Positions 32,270 to 43,394 of a stretch of 64,000 nt of DNA are shown here, in pieces. The first letter of the stretch is position 1. The number at the start of each line of letters is the position of its first letter. Made by a program: the position numbers and the translations under genes. The notes under the pieces are model-generated. The model did not search any database, was not told the DNA's origin, and saw only the letters and a list, made by a program, of their open reading frames with translations. The stretch is taken from contig JAQMRL010000008.1 of NCBI GenBank assembly GCA_035578175.1, forward strand, positions 60,754,541 through 60,818,540, given 5' to 3'. The DNA is from Catonia carolina (taxonomy: Eukaryota; Arthropoda; Insecta; Hemiptera; Achilidae).

Positions 32270-32935
32270 TCAACAGTGTCAAACAACTTAACATGGAATG
32301 ACACTATTTTCATGCGTTTGACGAATATGATGAATAAACTAGCGTTTGACGAATATGTTACATACGTCAGTTACAGAATTTTTAAATTTTTTTTAATTTT
32401 TGTTGAAAGTATTTTTTTTGTATATTGAATTTTAAGCCCCTAATTTTAGAATGAATAGATTTTGTTGCGTTTTTTAAACAAAATTACAAATAGCGGCTAA
32501 ACTATGAGTCAAACGGAAATGTTGTGTACAAAATTGTAGAAACTTTAATAATCTTTAATTTTCGTTCATACATTTTTACTCTGAAATGCACTTGAAGGCT
32601 ATAATTTTGAAACAATCGGTTTTTAATGCAACCGGGGCCTCCCCACAAATTTTCCGGGAGAAATAATTTACGCCGCCGTCTCGTTAATCTCAGCTGAAAT
32701 ATATTAAGAAAAGTTTAACCAAAATCATTAGGGCCGTTTTTGATAAAATTCTATTTTGTACTAGAGTAAAATATTCTTAATTTTGAGGCTACGTAGCAAA
32801 TTTCAAAATCCCCTTTGAGTATGATTAAGGAAACCTTACAAAATTTCAGCCCAATCCTTCTAAATACTATATTTTGCCTTCATGGGGTTATAAAGAGTGA
32901 CTCCGTGAAGGCAAAGTCCTAATATTTGTACCACC
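32270..32935. other. Unclassified repeat-like segment
   Basis: GCGTTTGACGAATATG occurs twice within 45 bases near 32315-32360. TTTGCCTTCA (about 32874) and TGAAGGCAAA (about 32906) form a hairpin at the right edge. The prose-like AT-rich style resembles family B but no landmark matches it. Confidence 0.3.
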
Positions 32936-33101
32936 AAACAAATAAATTTCTAAAACTTTAATTAAATTGGTATTTTGATGATCTTCGCCCATTCTGTCTT
33001 TGAAAAGATAAATAAAAAATCTGACACACAGGAGATGCGTAGACTAAGCAGACTTATTTCTTGTGATTTAGAATATGGAACTAGGTTGGAGGTTTTTACC
33101 G

Positions 33102-33605
33102 TGTAAATATGTGTCAGACCCTACCGCGATTCGAACCGAGGACTACTTTCGGCGGTTTATGCTGATAAGCATAATTTTCAACTTCTTGAGGAAGGTATTG
33201 ATAAACTCCTTGTCAACAGCCAAAAGGCTGGTTTGAACCTCTAGAGTTTTTACTAAGTAAAAACGAGGAGGGAGATGGTTTACTATGCCTTCCTCACTGA
33301 ATTAAAAGAGTATGCTTATCACTATGCCAGGCCCTCTGAAAAGCATCTACTTTCCACCCTGCAAATGACACCTTCACTTCATTCACCACAGGGTCTGGCT
33401 GTATAGTGAAATTCATTGCTCTCAGAGGAGATAACTCTTGACTAGTGTCTTTTACACCCTGACCTCTTCTGTTCTTAAATAGTTCAGTCATATAATTGGC
33501 TGACTATGTGATAAGAAACAGAACTATTTTTTGTAGCCGTAACTACCTCATACCTCGTTTTACTCAGTAAAACCTCTAAAGGTTCAAACAAGCCTTTCGG
33601 CTGAT
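33102..33605. repeat. 504-bp duplication, copy 1
   Basis: From TGTAAATATGTGTCAGACCC to AGCCTTTCGGCTGAT this is base-for-base the same, as far as I can read, as 34492-34995. The offset is constant at 1390 and I saw no indels. It contains a tRNA-like inverted B box (CGCGATTCGAACCGAGGAC) and a family A element flanked by inverted family A pieces. Confidence 0.9.
33222..33540 (-). repeat. Family A retroposon, 5'-truncated, flanked by inverted pieces
   Basis: The main copy is antisense. Sense-strand fragments of the same family lie directly at its left (33163-33220) and right (33540-33620, CTCGTTTTACTCAGTAAAAC to GATGAACTGAACAACAAC). The 65-codon minus-strand frame is part of the repeat. Confidence 0.85.
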
Positions 33606-33620
33606 GAACTGAACAACAAC

Positions 33621-34190
33621 CTTTTAATTATAACCTACCAGTATTATTTTGTAATTGTAATATATATATATAAGAAGATAACAAACAAGCTAAAAGTAGT
33701 AAAGGTTTTTTTTACAGAGTTCAGTTATTTAATATTTAATCAGTTAACAACCGGTTTTATCTAAGGCTATTAAAGGCCATTAAACACACATAGTCTAAAC
33801 CAAACACATACTCTAATATAATAAATAAAATACATACTTTCAGGAACAGTAGAAGTATATAATATATATTACAACTACATAAGTCTATCTACTTTGTAAT
33901 ATATTACACTTATAGACAACTACATTTTATCTGTACCTGTCAAATGTTTGTTTCTTCCTGGATTCTGGGCACTCATTTTTATTTAATAGCGACTATCCGT
34001 TGGATTTGTACCAAATACAGGTCAGAATTCTTTAATAAACCTTACAATGTATTAAGTAAAACAGTTCATAATGTGTTTATTACAGTTATATATGGTTATA
34101 GCGGTCTTCAGTCTTTCCATGTCGCATCAAATAATTTTCAATGATAAAATGAAAACGCATTCGGATTTTGTTACATCATTTCCCACAATA
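33621..34190. other. AT-rich, nothing recognised
   Basis: No feature was supported, apart from a short TA run near 33660. Confidence 0.45.
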
Positions 34191-34194
34191 TATC

Positions 34195-35690
34195 CACTAT
34201 TTTTTACTTTCTCTTGCCTATAATATGTATATATAGGAAGGAAACTTATTGTTTTCATATCGATTTTTCGAAATCGAGTTTTCACCGGATATACACGTTT
34301 TTAACCCTCTGAACCCTAAAAACATGTTTACAGCGATTGGTCTGTGTGTGTGTGAACAAAATATCTCAAGAACGAAACATCGTACCTTGAAACTTGAAAT
34401 TTAAGTTAGATACTGCTAACGGACCCGACACGAACATTTTTATCAAAATCGGTCAACCGGAAGTAGTAGTTTATTTGTGTCATTTTTCACTTGTAAATAT
34501 GTGTCAGACCCTACCGCGATTCGAACCGAGGACTACTTTCGGCGGTTTATGCTGATAAGCATAATTTTCAACTTCTTGAGGAAGGTATTGATAAACTCCT
34601 TGTCAACAGCCAAAAGGCTGGTTTGAACCTCTAGAGTTTTTACTAAGTAAAAACGAGGAGGGAGATGGTTTACTATGCCTTCCTCACTGAATTAAAAGAG
34701 TATGCTTATCACTATGCCAGGCCCTCTGAAAAGCATCTACTTTCCACCCTGCAAATGACACCTTCACTTCATTCACCACAGGGTCTGGCTGTATAGTGAA
34801 ATTCATTGCTCTCAGAGGAGATAACTCTTGACTAGTGTCTTTTACACCCTGACCTCTTCTGTTCTTAAATAGTTCAGTCATATAATTGGCTGACTATGTG
34901 ATAAGAAACAGAACTATTTTTTGTAGCCGTAACTACCTCATACCTCGTTTTACTCAGTAAAACCTCTAAAGGTTCAAACAAGCCTTTCGGCTGATTTTCT
35001 CAAAAATTTCTGATTTTCTCAAAAACTACTTCTAGAATTTTTTTTAAAAATCGCCTCATTTATTACTAAAATTTGTATGCTCTATAAGATAGGGTAGTTG
35101 CCATGTCTGCTAAAATTATTAGGGAGGCTGTTCTCACGCAGAAAAAAATATTGTTTTTAAGATTGTGGCCTTAATATATATATTTTAGAGCAAAAGTGTA
35201 TACACAAAAAGTTGTAAACAATTTAAAAATCTACAATTTTTATTTTAAACATTTCTTTGTCTAACGCTTAGTTTAGTGGTAATTAGTAAATTTCTGGTTT
35301 TTTTTTTCATGAAAATCGCTAAAAAGTGGTTTTTTAAGATTTCGGCCTTAGAATGCATTTTACGACAAGAGTATACAATCAGATTTATAGGAAATTAAAT
35401 GATCTACAAGTTCTATTTAGAGCATTTTTCTCTACAGAGCCTAGTTTAGCGTGAAAGAGTGATTTTCCGTATTTTTAAGCCGAACAGGTTGATTTTCATT
35501 TTGCATCATACTCGTGATTAAAATCAGGTTACGTTTTTAGAGGTTAGTTGTTTATATATTTCTAATGTTTTATTACTAATGTTAGGTTATATTGTTCATT
35601 GTTTGCATTGGTAAGGGAAAGTTGAGTGACTGTTTCACTCCAAATTTTTTCATATTATTAGACCTACAATTCTTTTATAAATATTTAAAT
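34195..35690 (+). mobile_element. Family B element interrupted by the 504-bp duplicate
   Basis: The left part (34195-34491) has ACTTTCTCTTGCCTATAATA, GGAAGGAAACTTATTGTTTT and GGTCAACCGGAAGTAGTAGT. After the inserted block, family B resumes at about 34996 with GATTTTCTCAAAAACTAC, AAGATAGGGTAGTTGCCATG and GATTTTCCGTATTTTTAAGC. It ends near GGTAAGGGAAAGTTGAGTGA, the family B 3' end. A doubled CTGATTTTCTCAAAAA marks the right junction. Confidence 0.8.
34492..34995. repeat. 504-bp duplication, copy 2
   Basis: Same as 33102-33605 with no difference that I could find, and inserted inside a family B copy. The antisense family A core lies at 34612-34930. The intervening 886 bases (33606-34491) are not duplicated. 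Confidence 0.9.
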
Positions 35691-35996
35691 ACAATTTGTC
35701 ATTTTTGGCCCCAACCTCTCAGATCATTTCAGGTTAACATCATTTAAATATTTACAGTATAAATGGAAAGAAAACAAATGACATTATCAAGTGGTGTGCA
35801 CACACAGATCATATCTATGGATATGTATAAGCAATTAAAAGAAAATTTAAGTAGCTCCTTAAGATGAAATTATAATTACGATTTCATAATATCAAAAGCA
35901 TAGTCATAACTTAACAGCTGTTTTAGATTGCAATGTAAAACTTTTGGGAAGTGTTATGGGTCGATATATTTAACTTTTTATTTAGGTGATAGTAGT

Positions 35997-36200
35997 ACAG
36001 ACTTCTTCAGCTGATAATGGAAGGAAAGAAGGCAGGAAAGCGCCGGCCGGGCAGAAGGAAAGCGTCCTGGCTGAAGAATTTGAGAGATTGGTTTGGTCTC
36101 AACTCCACGTCACTGTTCCGAGCAGCTGTTTCGAAAGTTAGAATAGCAATGATGATCGCCAACCTCCGACGCGGAGACGGCACTTGAAGAAGAAGAAGAA
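35997..36200 (+). mobile_element. 5'-truncated LINE 3' end with GAA tail
   Basis: This GC-rich block ends in GAAGAAGAAGAAGAA after the ORF stop and lies inside the left arm of the MITE. Its edges are defined by comparison with the uninterrupted right arm. Confidence 0.8.
36017..36187 (+). pseudogene. LINE ORF C-terminal 56 codons
   Basis: The open frame reads GRRKASWLKNLRDWFGLNST, then LFRAAVSKVRIAMMIANLRR, ending GDGT and a stop at 36185-36187. This ending is typical of a widespread insect endonuclease/reverse-transcriptase LINE family. It follows the reverse transcriptase and has no catalytic residues itself. The frame has no stop or shift, so the insertion is fairly recent, but the 5' truncation removes all enzyme domains. 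Confidence 0.75.
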
Positions 36201-36490
36201 GTGCAAATTAACCCTTTTGTATCGGTAGGTGGGGGTAGCAACTCAAAATTTTAAAATGGTGACCCCCTTCATGTGACACATCGTTTGAAAGCCCTTATTA
36301 GGACGAGAAAATGACGTAAAATAAATCTCTCTACGATTTACCAGTCCTACCCTACGATGTACCAGAGTTGCTACCCTTGCAAAAAGAGTTAATTTGCAAT
36401 ACTATCACCAAAAGTTAAATCGACCCATAACAAGTCCCAAAAATTTTACGACGCCATCTAAAACAGCTGTTAAGTTATGAAAAAGTATAG

Positions 36491-36770
36491 AATTTTTTCT
36501 CTCCCGGTATAATCAAAGTTATAGGAAATAAGAAAACCTACAACTTCAATTTCAAGCAGATTTTTTACAATATATTTATATTTCCGTATTTTATAGTCAT
36601 ACAGAAATTAATTTTCATTTAGCGTCATTCACTCATGATTTAAATTAGGTTATGTATTTCATATTACATTGTTTACTCATGACTAAACATTATTTGTCAT
36701 TTACATTGGCAAGAAAAGTTCGTATGAGTTTTCCACACCAGATTTTTATTGATATTTCCTTAAATCTATA
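36491..36770 (+). mobile_element. Family B, 3' third, diverged
   Basis: AACCTACAACTTCAATTTCA, TATTTCCGTATTTTATAGTC, GCGTCATTCACTCATGATTT and TTGGCAAGAAAAGTTCGTAT follow the family B order to its 3' end. It starts right after the MITE target duplicate. Confidence 0.65.
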
Positions 36771-36774
36771 TGTT

Positions 36775-38435
36775 TTATGGACTTAACAAAGGAATATTCG
36801 ATGTAATATTGTGTATCTTCTAAATTGTGTTACCTATCAATTCTTGCTTTAAAATGTTATATAGTAATCTAAAAATTATATTTATCAGTGATGAAGTGAT
36901 TTAATCTCTTTTTTTGTAATCAAATTTGAATAATTTGTCTTTAATCACTAATACATTAGACAAAAGAGAACGCATCATATTTGAACCAAACATTTATGTA
37001 AGAAATGATTCTAGATTTGTCGTGTCAAAAAGCAAAATACAGTATTAGCGTCTTTATAGCAAGGTCAGACTAAAGACATTTTGACCAAACCTACAATTAG
37101 TGTATAGTTGATGAGCTTTGTTAAGCAAATTCATGACGTTCTACATGTTATGCTAAAATGATGAGCTATTTCCGTGGAGATTCATTAAAGACGACCTTGT
37201 ATGTAACGACAAAACTTTCCAGAGAAATTTCGTATTCAGATCTCTGGATTAGTAATAATTTGATTATATGTTACATCAAATTGCATATAATATTATTGCA
37301 TTTATGTATTACCATCACAAAGAATTACTGTAATGTAACATTTGAAAATAATACTACACATTAAAGGGCGGAAACATGACATAATGTAATGCAGAGTGAA
37401 AGTGAAATCAATTTTAGTTATGACAGGGAGTGGTTTATTTAATTTTTATCTAGTGGGCGGATTAAAGGATGCAAAATATAAAAGTCTAACTTTGACTCAC
37501 TTGTAGTGGACAATTTCATTTTCATACAGCTCATTCTTATAAATATACAATTCATTGAAGGACACATCATACAAGTCAATGTTCCCATTTGATCTCAACC
37601 TAAGATCAATTACTTGTTAAAATTTCTGATAAATCCGAAATTAGCAGTCAGGAAATTTTTCCAGAATGAGCCTAACATGTGTTTTGAAAAATTCAAAATA
37701 AAAAAAAGTAACTTGCATTGGGGCGGGGCCAATTGTTTAAACGGGCATATTGGGAAAATTTAAATTGCAAAAACGAGAAAAACAAACGAAAATACCAACC
37801 TGTAAGATGCGACATTATAGTCACATGGTTTTTGTATTTTTACTTAAAATAATAGCAACGATTATAAATAATTTATCTGTTTGACATATTGGCAAGTCCA
37901 AGTACTGAAGTAGCAGAATATTGGAATTTTGGGGGAATATCATGAAGTACCGATGGAACTATTAACTTCAAAATTGGACCAACCAGGAGTGTTTATTGTA
38001 ATATCAGTCACATCTTCTTTGAGTGTCATGACCTCAGTAGACGTAGGGATCATCTTGATACATCTAATCCTATTTACTGTAGATCGGAAATGATCTATTG
38101 AAGTTAATCCATTCTAGGGTTTTAAGTTTTCAAGCCAGGGCCCCTTCACACTTCCATTTTTCCCTGCCGCGCCAGCCTCGAACTGGTATTTTTCTACCTC
38201 TTCTTAATTAATGCTCATAAAAACGAGGTCTTTTCAGTAGTAACGTAATATGGAAATTTTAGGGGGGAGGAGACCTTCACAGCAATCCATACTTCAATCC
38301 ACAGTAAATTAAAAAATTTACCTTGATGTTCGACCAAGCCACTCTAGTAAGTTCCTACACCAAATTATTTTTTGGTCTATATTTTTCTTCCTTTAATTCT
38401 TTGAAACGGGATCAGACTTAGTAAATCGTAGTTTT
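36775..38435. other. Unassigned, no gene recognised
   Basis: Mixed composition. Small GC-richer patches (GGGGCGGGGCCAATTG near 37721, and 38130-38175) have no partner or motif that I can name. The 68-codon frame at 37158 is not supported. Confidence 0.4.
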
Positions 38436-38440
38436 AAATC

Positions 38441-38783
38441 ATTAACATATGATTGACTAGTGAAACATGGGTCCTACGGAAATCTGAGGGTAGGAAGTTG
38501 GAAGCAGCTGAAATACGTTTTTTGAGATCGGTGAGAGGAGCCACCCTTAGGGATCGCGTCAAGCGTGAGAATATCCGTCATGATTTGGGTAGAACGGAAT
38601 CTGTGAAGCAGACGACTGAACAATATAGGGAGAGGTAGTTCATCATGTACAATGCGTCGCATGCCAGAGGATCGGTATCCACCACTACTGGCCTTACAAT
38701 ACCGTCTGCAAGGAGTGCGGTCGTTGCGTAGACCACGAAGAAGATGGATAGAAGCTGGAATAGGTAATGTGCCTAATCCGTAA
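38441..38783 (+). pseudogene. LINE reverse transcriptase C-terminus, frameshifted
   Basis: LTSETWVLRKSEGRKLEAAE and IRFLRSVRGATLRDRVKREN match the C-terminal order (SETWxL...AAEIRFLRSV) seen in the other LINEs. After a stop near 38638 another frame carries RRMPEDRYPPLLALQYRLQG and RRPRRRWIEAGIGNVPNP with a stop at 38781-38783. It runs straight into a GAA-rich tail that has expanded to a long purine tract. Only the last ~110 codons survive. Confidence 0.75.
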
Positions 38784-39004
38784 ATGAGGAACGAGGAGAA
38801 GAAGAAGAAGGAGGAGGAGGAGGAGGAGGAGGAGGAGAAGAAGGAGGAGGAGGAGGAGGAGGAGAAGAAGGAGAAAAAGAAGAAGAAGAAGGAGAAGAAG
38901 AAGAAGAAGAAGAAGGAGAAGGAGAGGAGGAGAAGAAGAAGAAGAAGAAGAAGAAGAAGAAGAAGAAGAAGAAGAAGAAGAAGGAGAAGGAGAAGAAGAA
39001 GATT
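38784..39004. repeat. 220-bp GAA/GAG purine tract
   Basis: An uninterrupted run of GAA and GAG triplets with almost no pyrimidine on this strand. It begins at the 3' end of the plus-strand LINE, whose tail probably seeded it. The 75-codon E/K/R-only frame is an artefact of the repeat. Such tracts can form triplex DNA. Confidence 0.95.
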
Positions 39005-39240
39005 GAATTAAAATTTACAGTCCTTCTTTAACCATTCAAGGATTAGTACCCAGGACCTGTTCCGGCTTCCACCTAGCCATCGGTCGTACCAGTCACTTAA
39101 CTTTTGGCCAGTCTTATATGGATACATTCTTTGAGGATCGATCCATCCCCGGCGGTACTTCACAACCGTCTCCGAGAATCAACACCTAATTCTTGCCGTA
39201 AATCCTCATATCTTAACCGACTTAGCCTACCACAGCCTTA
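39005..39240 (-). pseudogene. LINE C-terminal end, opposite orientation
   Basis: The minus strand reads RPMARWKPEQVLGTNP with a stop at 39038-39036, the same type of ending (KRW.PEQ....NP) as the LINE at 12838. Upstream on that strand the frame is decayed. The 3' side abuts the GAA/GAG tract. Confidence 0.5.
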
Positions 39241-39259
39241 AACGCTTCTCAAAAAGTGC

Positions 39260-40185
39260 ATCTATTCAGACAGAATGGAATTCTCATACTTCTTACACAC
39301 CCATATGTCAACATTTGGATTTTACAAAATTTCAAAAATATGTCAATTTTACAGTAAGATATTGTAAAAATTTTATAACTTTGTTCGAGAATCAATTGAA
39401 AAGTAGTGCTTTACATGTAATTCTGTGAAATTCCTTGTATTATAAAATGAATTTATAATGAAGATTTATTAAAAAGTAGAGGGAAAGATGAGAAACCTGT
39501 GGAATCCTTCATAATACATCTAAATGGGATTTATTGTTTATTCATTCATTATAATTATTGTTTTCAGTTAATTCAAACAGGAAATTTTTTCACAACAATT
39601 ATCGACTAACGATTAAAATAAATACCGTATTTATTTTCCTTTAAATAAAAAGCAAACAAACAATTCCTTTATAATATATTTGCTGTATATTTCTTATAGT
39701 AAGCGTCAAATCTGATGTTACTTCCTGACCGGCCGGCAGGCAAGGTGTTCAGTCAAGGAGGTTTAGTTCCGGTACATTTCCTACATACACCTGACTTAAA
39801 ACTAAAACGCTGCACAGAAATAAATATTCAGCCTTCTTTCTTTCTCTTATAAAGAGAGAGAAAGGGATATAAAAGTAAGAGATGAAGAGAGTGAGTAAAA
39901 AAATAGATTGTAGTCCTTGACAATCGCTTTGTAATTTTGGCGATATTTATTCTATTATTATAACAATATCTTACCTTGTAATATTATTATTTAAATTGTA
40001 ATACATAATGGAATAGTTACTAAAACAAAAAGGCATTTAATTAACATACAATAACTAACGCGCAGATCTTCCCTGTACTTTTTATATTATAAATAACGTC
40101 AGTGAATGTTTAATTTTTTTTCTTAAGATAAAGTTTTAAGGATATTTTTCTAATTTTATTAGTAGGATGTAACAATATTTTTAAA
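39260..40185. other. Unassigned; purine-rich hairpin near 39840
   Basis: TTTCTTTCTCTTATAAAGAGAGAGAAAG near 39838 forms a short hairpin. A GC-richer patch with CCGGCCGGCAGG lies at 39727-39790. No gene recognised. Confidence 0.35.
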
Positions 40186-40189
40186 AAAT

Positions 40190-41095
40190 CTAATGTGAAA
40201 CACTCGCATGACTCCCTCTTGCCAATGTAGATTATAAACAATATAACCTATGTTTAATCATGAGTAAATAATTTTAAATTAAAAAACAACCTAATTTTAA
40301 TCATGAGTGAATGACGCAAAATGAAAATTAACCTCTCTTCGACTTAAAAGTAGACTACACAAAATCACTAAACTAAGCTTGACTTGACGCTAAACTAAGC
40401 TCTGTAGAAAGAAATGCTTCAAATAAAAGTTGTAGATTTTTTAATTTCCTATAACAGTGATTAACACTTTCGTCGTAAAATGCATACTAAGGCCGAAATC
40501 CTTAAAACTCCCATTCTTTACCGATTTTTTTAATGACTAAATTATAGAAACTTTTAATTGATACTTAAGTTGTAGAAAAAACCGTTGGAATAAAAGTTGT
40601 AGGTTATGTAATTTTCTACGACTTTATAGTATGCTTTTGTCCTAAAATGCATATTAAGGCCGCAATCTTTCAAAAAAAATGTTTACCACAGAAGCATATC
40701 ATCCCAAGAATTTCATGAGACGTGCCATTTATCCTGTCTTGTAAAGCATAAAAATTTGTGAATAATGCGATTTTTAAAAAGTATAGTAGGAGTTGTTTAT
40801 GAGAAAATCTCAAAAAAGTGACAAATCGTAACAATAAACTACTACTTACGGTTGACCGATTTTGACGAAAGTGTTCGAATTGGGTACTTAATTTCAAGAT
40901 TAAACTTCGTACGATATTCCGTTCCTGAGATAATTTATGAACACATAGACCAATCGCTAATAACATGTTTTTTTTTGTTCAGGGGGTCTGAAAACGTATA
41001 TTTCCAGTGAAAACTCGAATTCAAAAAATCGAAATGAAAACAATACTTTCCTTCCCTATATATTCATATAGACAAGAGAAAGTAAAAATGCTGTA
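40190..41095 (-). mobile_element. Family B element, nearly full length
   Basis: The reverse complement starts ACTTTCTCTTGTCTATATGA and ends TTGGCAAGAGGGAGTCATGC, with all family B landmarks between (GATTGGTC, AAAATCGGTCAACCG, AAAACCATTTTT-type runs and a duplicated 'ttgtag' block). ACTTTCTCTTG at one end and CAAGAG.GAGT at the other form a short inverted match. The 98-codon frame at 40670-40966 is within the repeat. Confidence 0.8.
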
Positions 41096-41099
41096 ACTT

Positions 41100-41740
41100 T
41101 TTTGCACACATTGACAGTGTACAAGTAGCTATTCCTTTTTAACAATTTTTTAATTTAGAAAATAAATAAACATTCAAACGAATGCTGAAGCAAGCTGCAT
41201 ACTATTCGGTAAATTTTAGAAAATAAACTATTGACGTAAGTAAATAATCATGTAGTAGTTGGTTAATGTGCAATTTACGTAAGTAGCACAGTAGTCTATT
41301 ATGTATCTAATTAATTAGTATGATAAGTTCTTTGCATGTCCGACACACCCTTTGAGAATCTTCTGAATACAAAGTAACAAACAAAAAAGGCATCTTATGG
41401 AGGGTGAGTGGAAAGACAGAAGACAATGAAGTGGAAAATGAAGAAATCCATAGAACCCATAAAAAAATTAAAAGAAAAATTTTCTAAACCTAAAGTGGGA
41501 AATAAAGCTGAGAAATTCAACGTGTATCAGTAGAACGCTATGGTGATTGAACTACAGAAACCAAGCAATATTATCAGCTTAAATTAGCAAGATAAATGAT
41601 CGGTACATCTTAAAACAATTTCATACACAAATTGAATTAATTTAGTGTTTCTATATAAGTAAGAGGTTTTACTTACACTTTTCTCTTTGTATAAATGCAT
41701 ATAAATTTAAAAATATCAACATTATAGATTTTGAAAATAG
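41100..41740. other. Unassigned
   Basis: A purine-rich stretch (41400-41540) has no sustained frame. Nothing recognised. Confidence 0.4.
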
Positions 41741-41744
41741 TTGA

Positions 41745-42300
41745 GTAATTCTGCTGTCTAGAGAGTAATAACAAAGGATGGTAGAAGCACAAGTGATACC
41801 AAAAGTAGGATTACTCAAGCTAGAAAAGCCTTTAAAATGAAAATCAGCTTACTGACTACAAACATTGATTTACAGTTCAGGAAAAATGTTTTAAAACATT
41901 ATGTTTGGAGTGTAGCATTATACGGGAGTGAAACGTGGATGATAGGGCCTGTTGAAACGAAGAGGATAGAAGCTTTTGAAATGTGGTGTTGTAGGAAAAT
42001 GTTAAAAATTATGTGGTGGAAAAAATAAGTAGTTTAAAGGTTCTTAGACGAATGGATGAAAGAAGAAGAATATGGAAACATGTTACCTGAAGAAGTGATA
42101 GACTAGTAGGACATATCTTAAGACATCCAGGTATTGCTCTATCAACAATGAATTAATAGTGAATTGTAGGGGAGGTAAAGCTAAGCATATTAAAGAAAAT
42201 TACAAAAGATGTAGGGTGTTACAGGTATGAAACGACTTGCGCAAGATAGAACAGCTTGGAGAACTGCATTAAACCAGTCGAAAGACTGATGACGAAAAAA
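41745..42300 (+). pseudogene. LINE reverse transcriptase C-terminal region
   Basis: VITKDGRSTSDTKSRITQAR leads into LLTTNIDLQFRKNVLKHYVW, SVALYGSETWMIGPVETKRI and EAFEMWCCRKMLKIMW, the standard order of this LINE family. The frame stops at 42026. Pieces EEVLRRMDERRRIWKHV, RLVGHILRHPGIALS and a TSRKTDDEK-like end follow in broken frames to about 42300. A family member in the opposite direction lies at 55330-55740 and a 3' piece at 85-237. No palm domain is present. Confidence 0.75.
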
Positions 42301-42309
42301 ATTGAAGAT

Positions 42310-43255
42310 AGAAAAATAAATACGTTATTACAATTTCAAAGAGGTCCGTGTAACAAATCCCTACTTTTTTATTTATTGTAAATACATTTCAACATTCTAA
42401 TGTACACAATTTTTATATAAATTCGGTAATTCGTACTATATCTGATGTTTTGTAGTTTTTGTGACAATTATTATTTATACGTTTATTATTATACGTACTA
42501 TTATTATTGGTACGTGTTTTTAAATTGTACAACGTAATTTTATTATCTATCTATTTCTCAAAAAGTAATCATTGCATGTAACTTTACGTACGTAAAAAGT
42601 AAATGTTATTTTGTTTTATCTACATGCATTGTAACAAATCAGAAGAAATACGTAAGATAAGAAAAATGCAAATAACATAAGTAGGCCTGTGACATGACTA
42701 CAGTAATTACACTTGTCTATAAATTATTTATGACACCAGGCTACCAGAAAAATTGGAAATTGCACTAGATTTTTCTAAATTTAACTTACTTTAAATATGT
42801 ACCTAATAAATTACTAACTATTTTTTTGTTTGTTTTCGAATGAAAAGAAAGGAAGTTTTAATCATTGTAAAGAATTGAAATATGTTTTCTTTAAATATGT
42901 TATTGCGTTTATGTTATGCTACTATAAAGAAAAATCATAGACATTTTACAGAAAATTAAATTAATTATTGATTTTTTATATTACTTATTTTCTCACCCTA
43001 ATGTGTGTAAGTTGCAATCTGTTCAATTTACAACAACGATATCAATTCCTATTTTTGTCGCTGACAAAATAATTATTTATTTATTATTTTATTTTTAAGA
43101 AACTTTTAGATATTAAACTTAAAATTTTGTTTTGGATGATTTGAATAAGGTTTAAATTTGACTTAAATGCCGTGCCATATACTTTTGTTAGTGTTGATTC
43201 CTACGCAACCCTAGGCTTTTGCGTAGGTAATTATATGAGGTGATTCACAGATAAA
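42310..43255. other. AT-rich; short SINE D scrap at 42997-43035
   Basis: CCTAATGTGTGTAAGTTGCA with ATCTGTTCAATTTA matches the inverted 3' end of SINE group D. The remainder is unassigned AT-rich DNA. Confidence 0.45.
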
Positions 43256-43257
43256 AA

Positions 43258-43340
43258 AAATACCAGACCTGACCGGTATTCGAACCCGAAACCCCTGGTC
43301 TAGAAGCCATTTACGCTAACCACTAATTACGCTAATTATA
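43258..43340 (-). repeat. tRNA-like SINE head
   Basis: The minus strand gives GTGGTTAGCGTAAATGGCTT and the B box CGGGTTCGAATACCGGTCAG. The tail part is not recognisable. Confidence 0.6.
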
Positions 43341-43394
43341 ATAATAATATTTTGAAACAGATATTCCAGTTTCAGTAGGTTACAACATTACATA

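Larger units (their letters stand above)
35904..36480. mobile_element. Long-inverted-repeat MITE with a nested LINE fragment
   Basis: The ends are TCATAACTTAACAGCTGTTT and its reverse complement. They are flanked by AAAAGCATAG (35894-35903) and AAAAGTATAG (36481-36490), a 10-base direct repeat with one mismatch. The right arm reads TTAACTTTTGGTGATAGTAT then TGCAAATTAACTC then GGGTAGCAACTC in inverted order. The left arm has the same order but is broken after GGTGATAGTAGT by about 204 bases of LINE, then resumes GTGCAAATTAACCC...GGGTAGCAACTC. Without the LINE the unit would be about 373 bp with arms of about 130 bp. The long target repeat does not fit a TA-target element. Confidence 0.8.

Noticed and set aside
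33294..33491. A 65-codon frame (MTELFKNRRGQGVKD...) identical at 34684, with similar peptides in other family A copies, looked like a conserved small protein.
   Set aside because: It lies antisense/sense within family A and survives only because the copies share one ancestor. Other copies break the frame with stops at the same consensus position, so there is no sign of selection for coding.
38784..39011. 75-residue Glu/Lys/Arg-only frame.
   Set aside because: It is a translation of a GAA/GAG microsatellite with no codon variation beyond the repeat.
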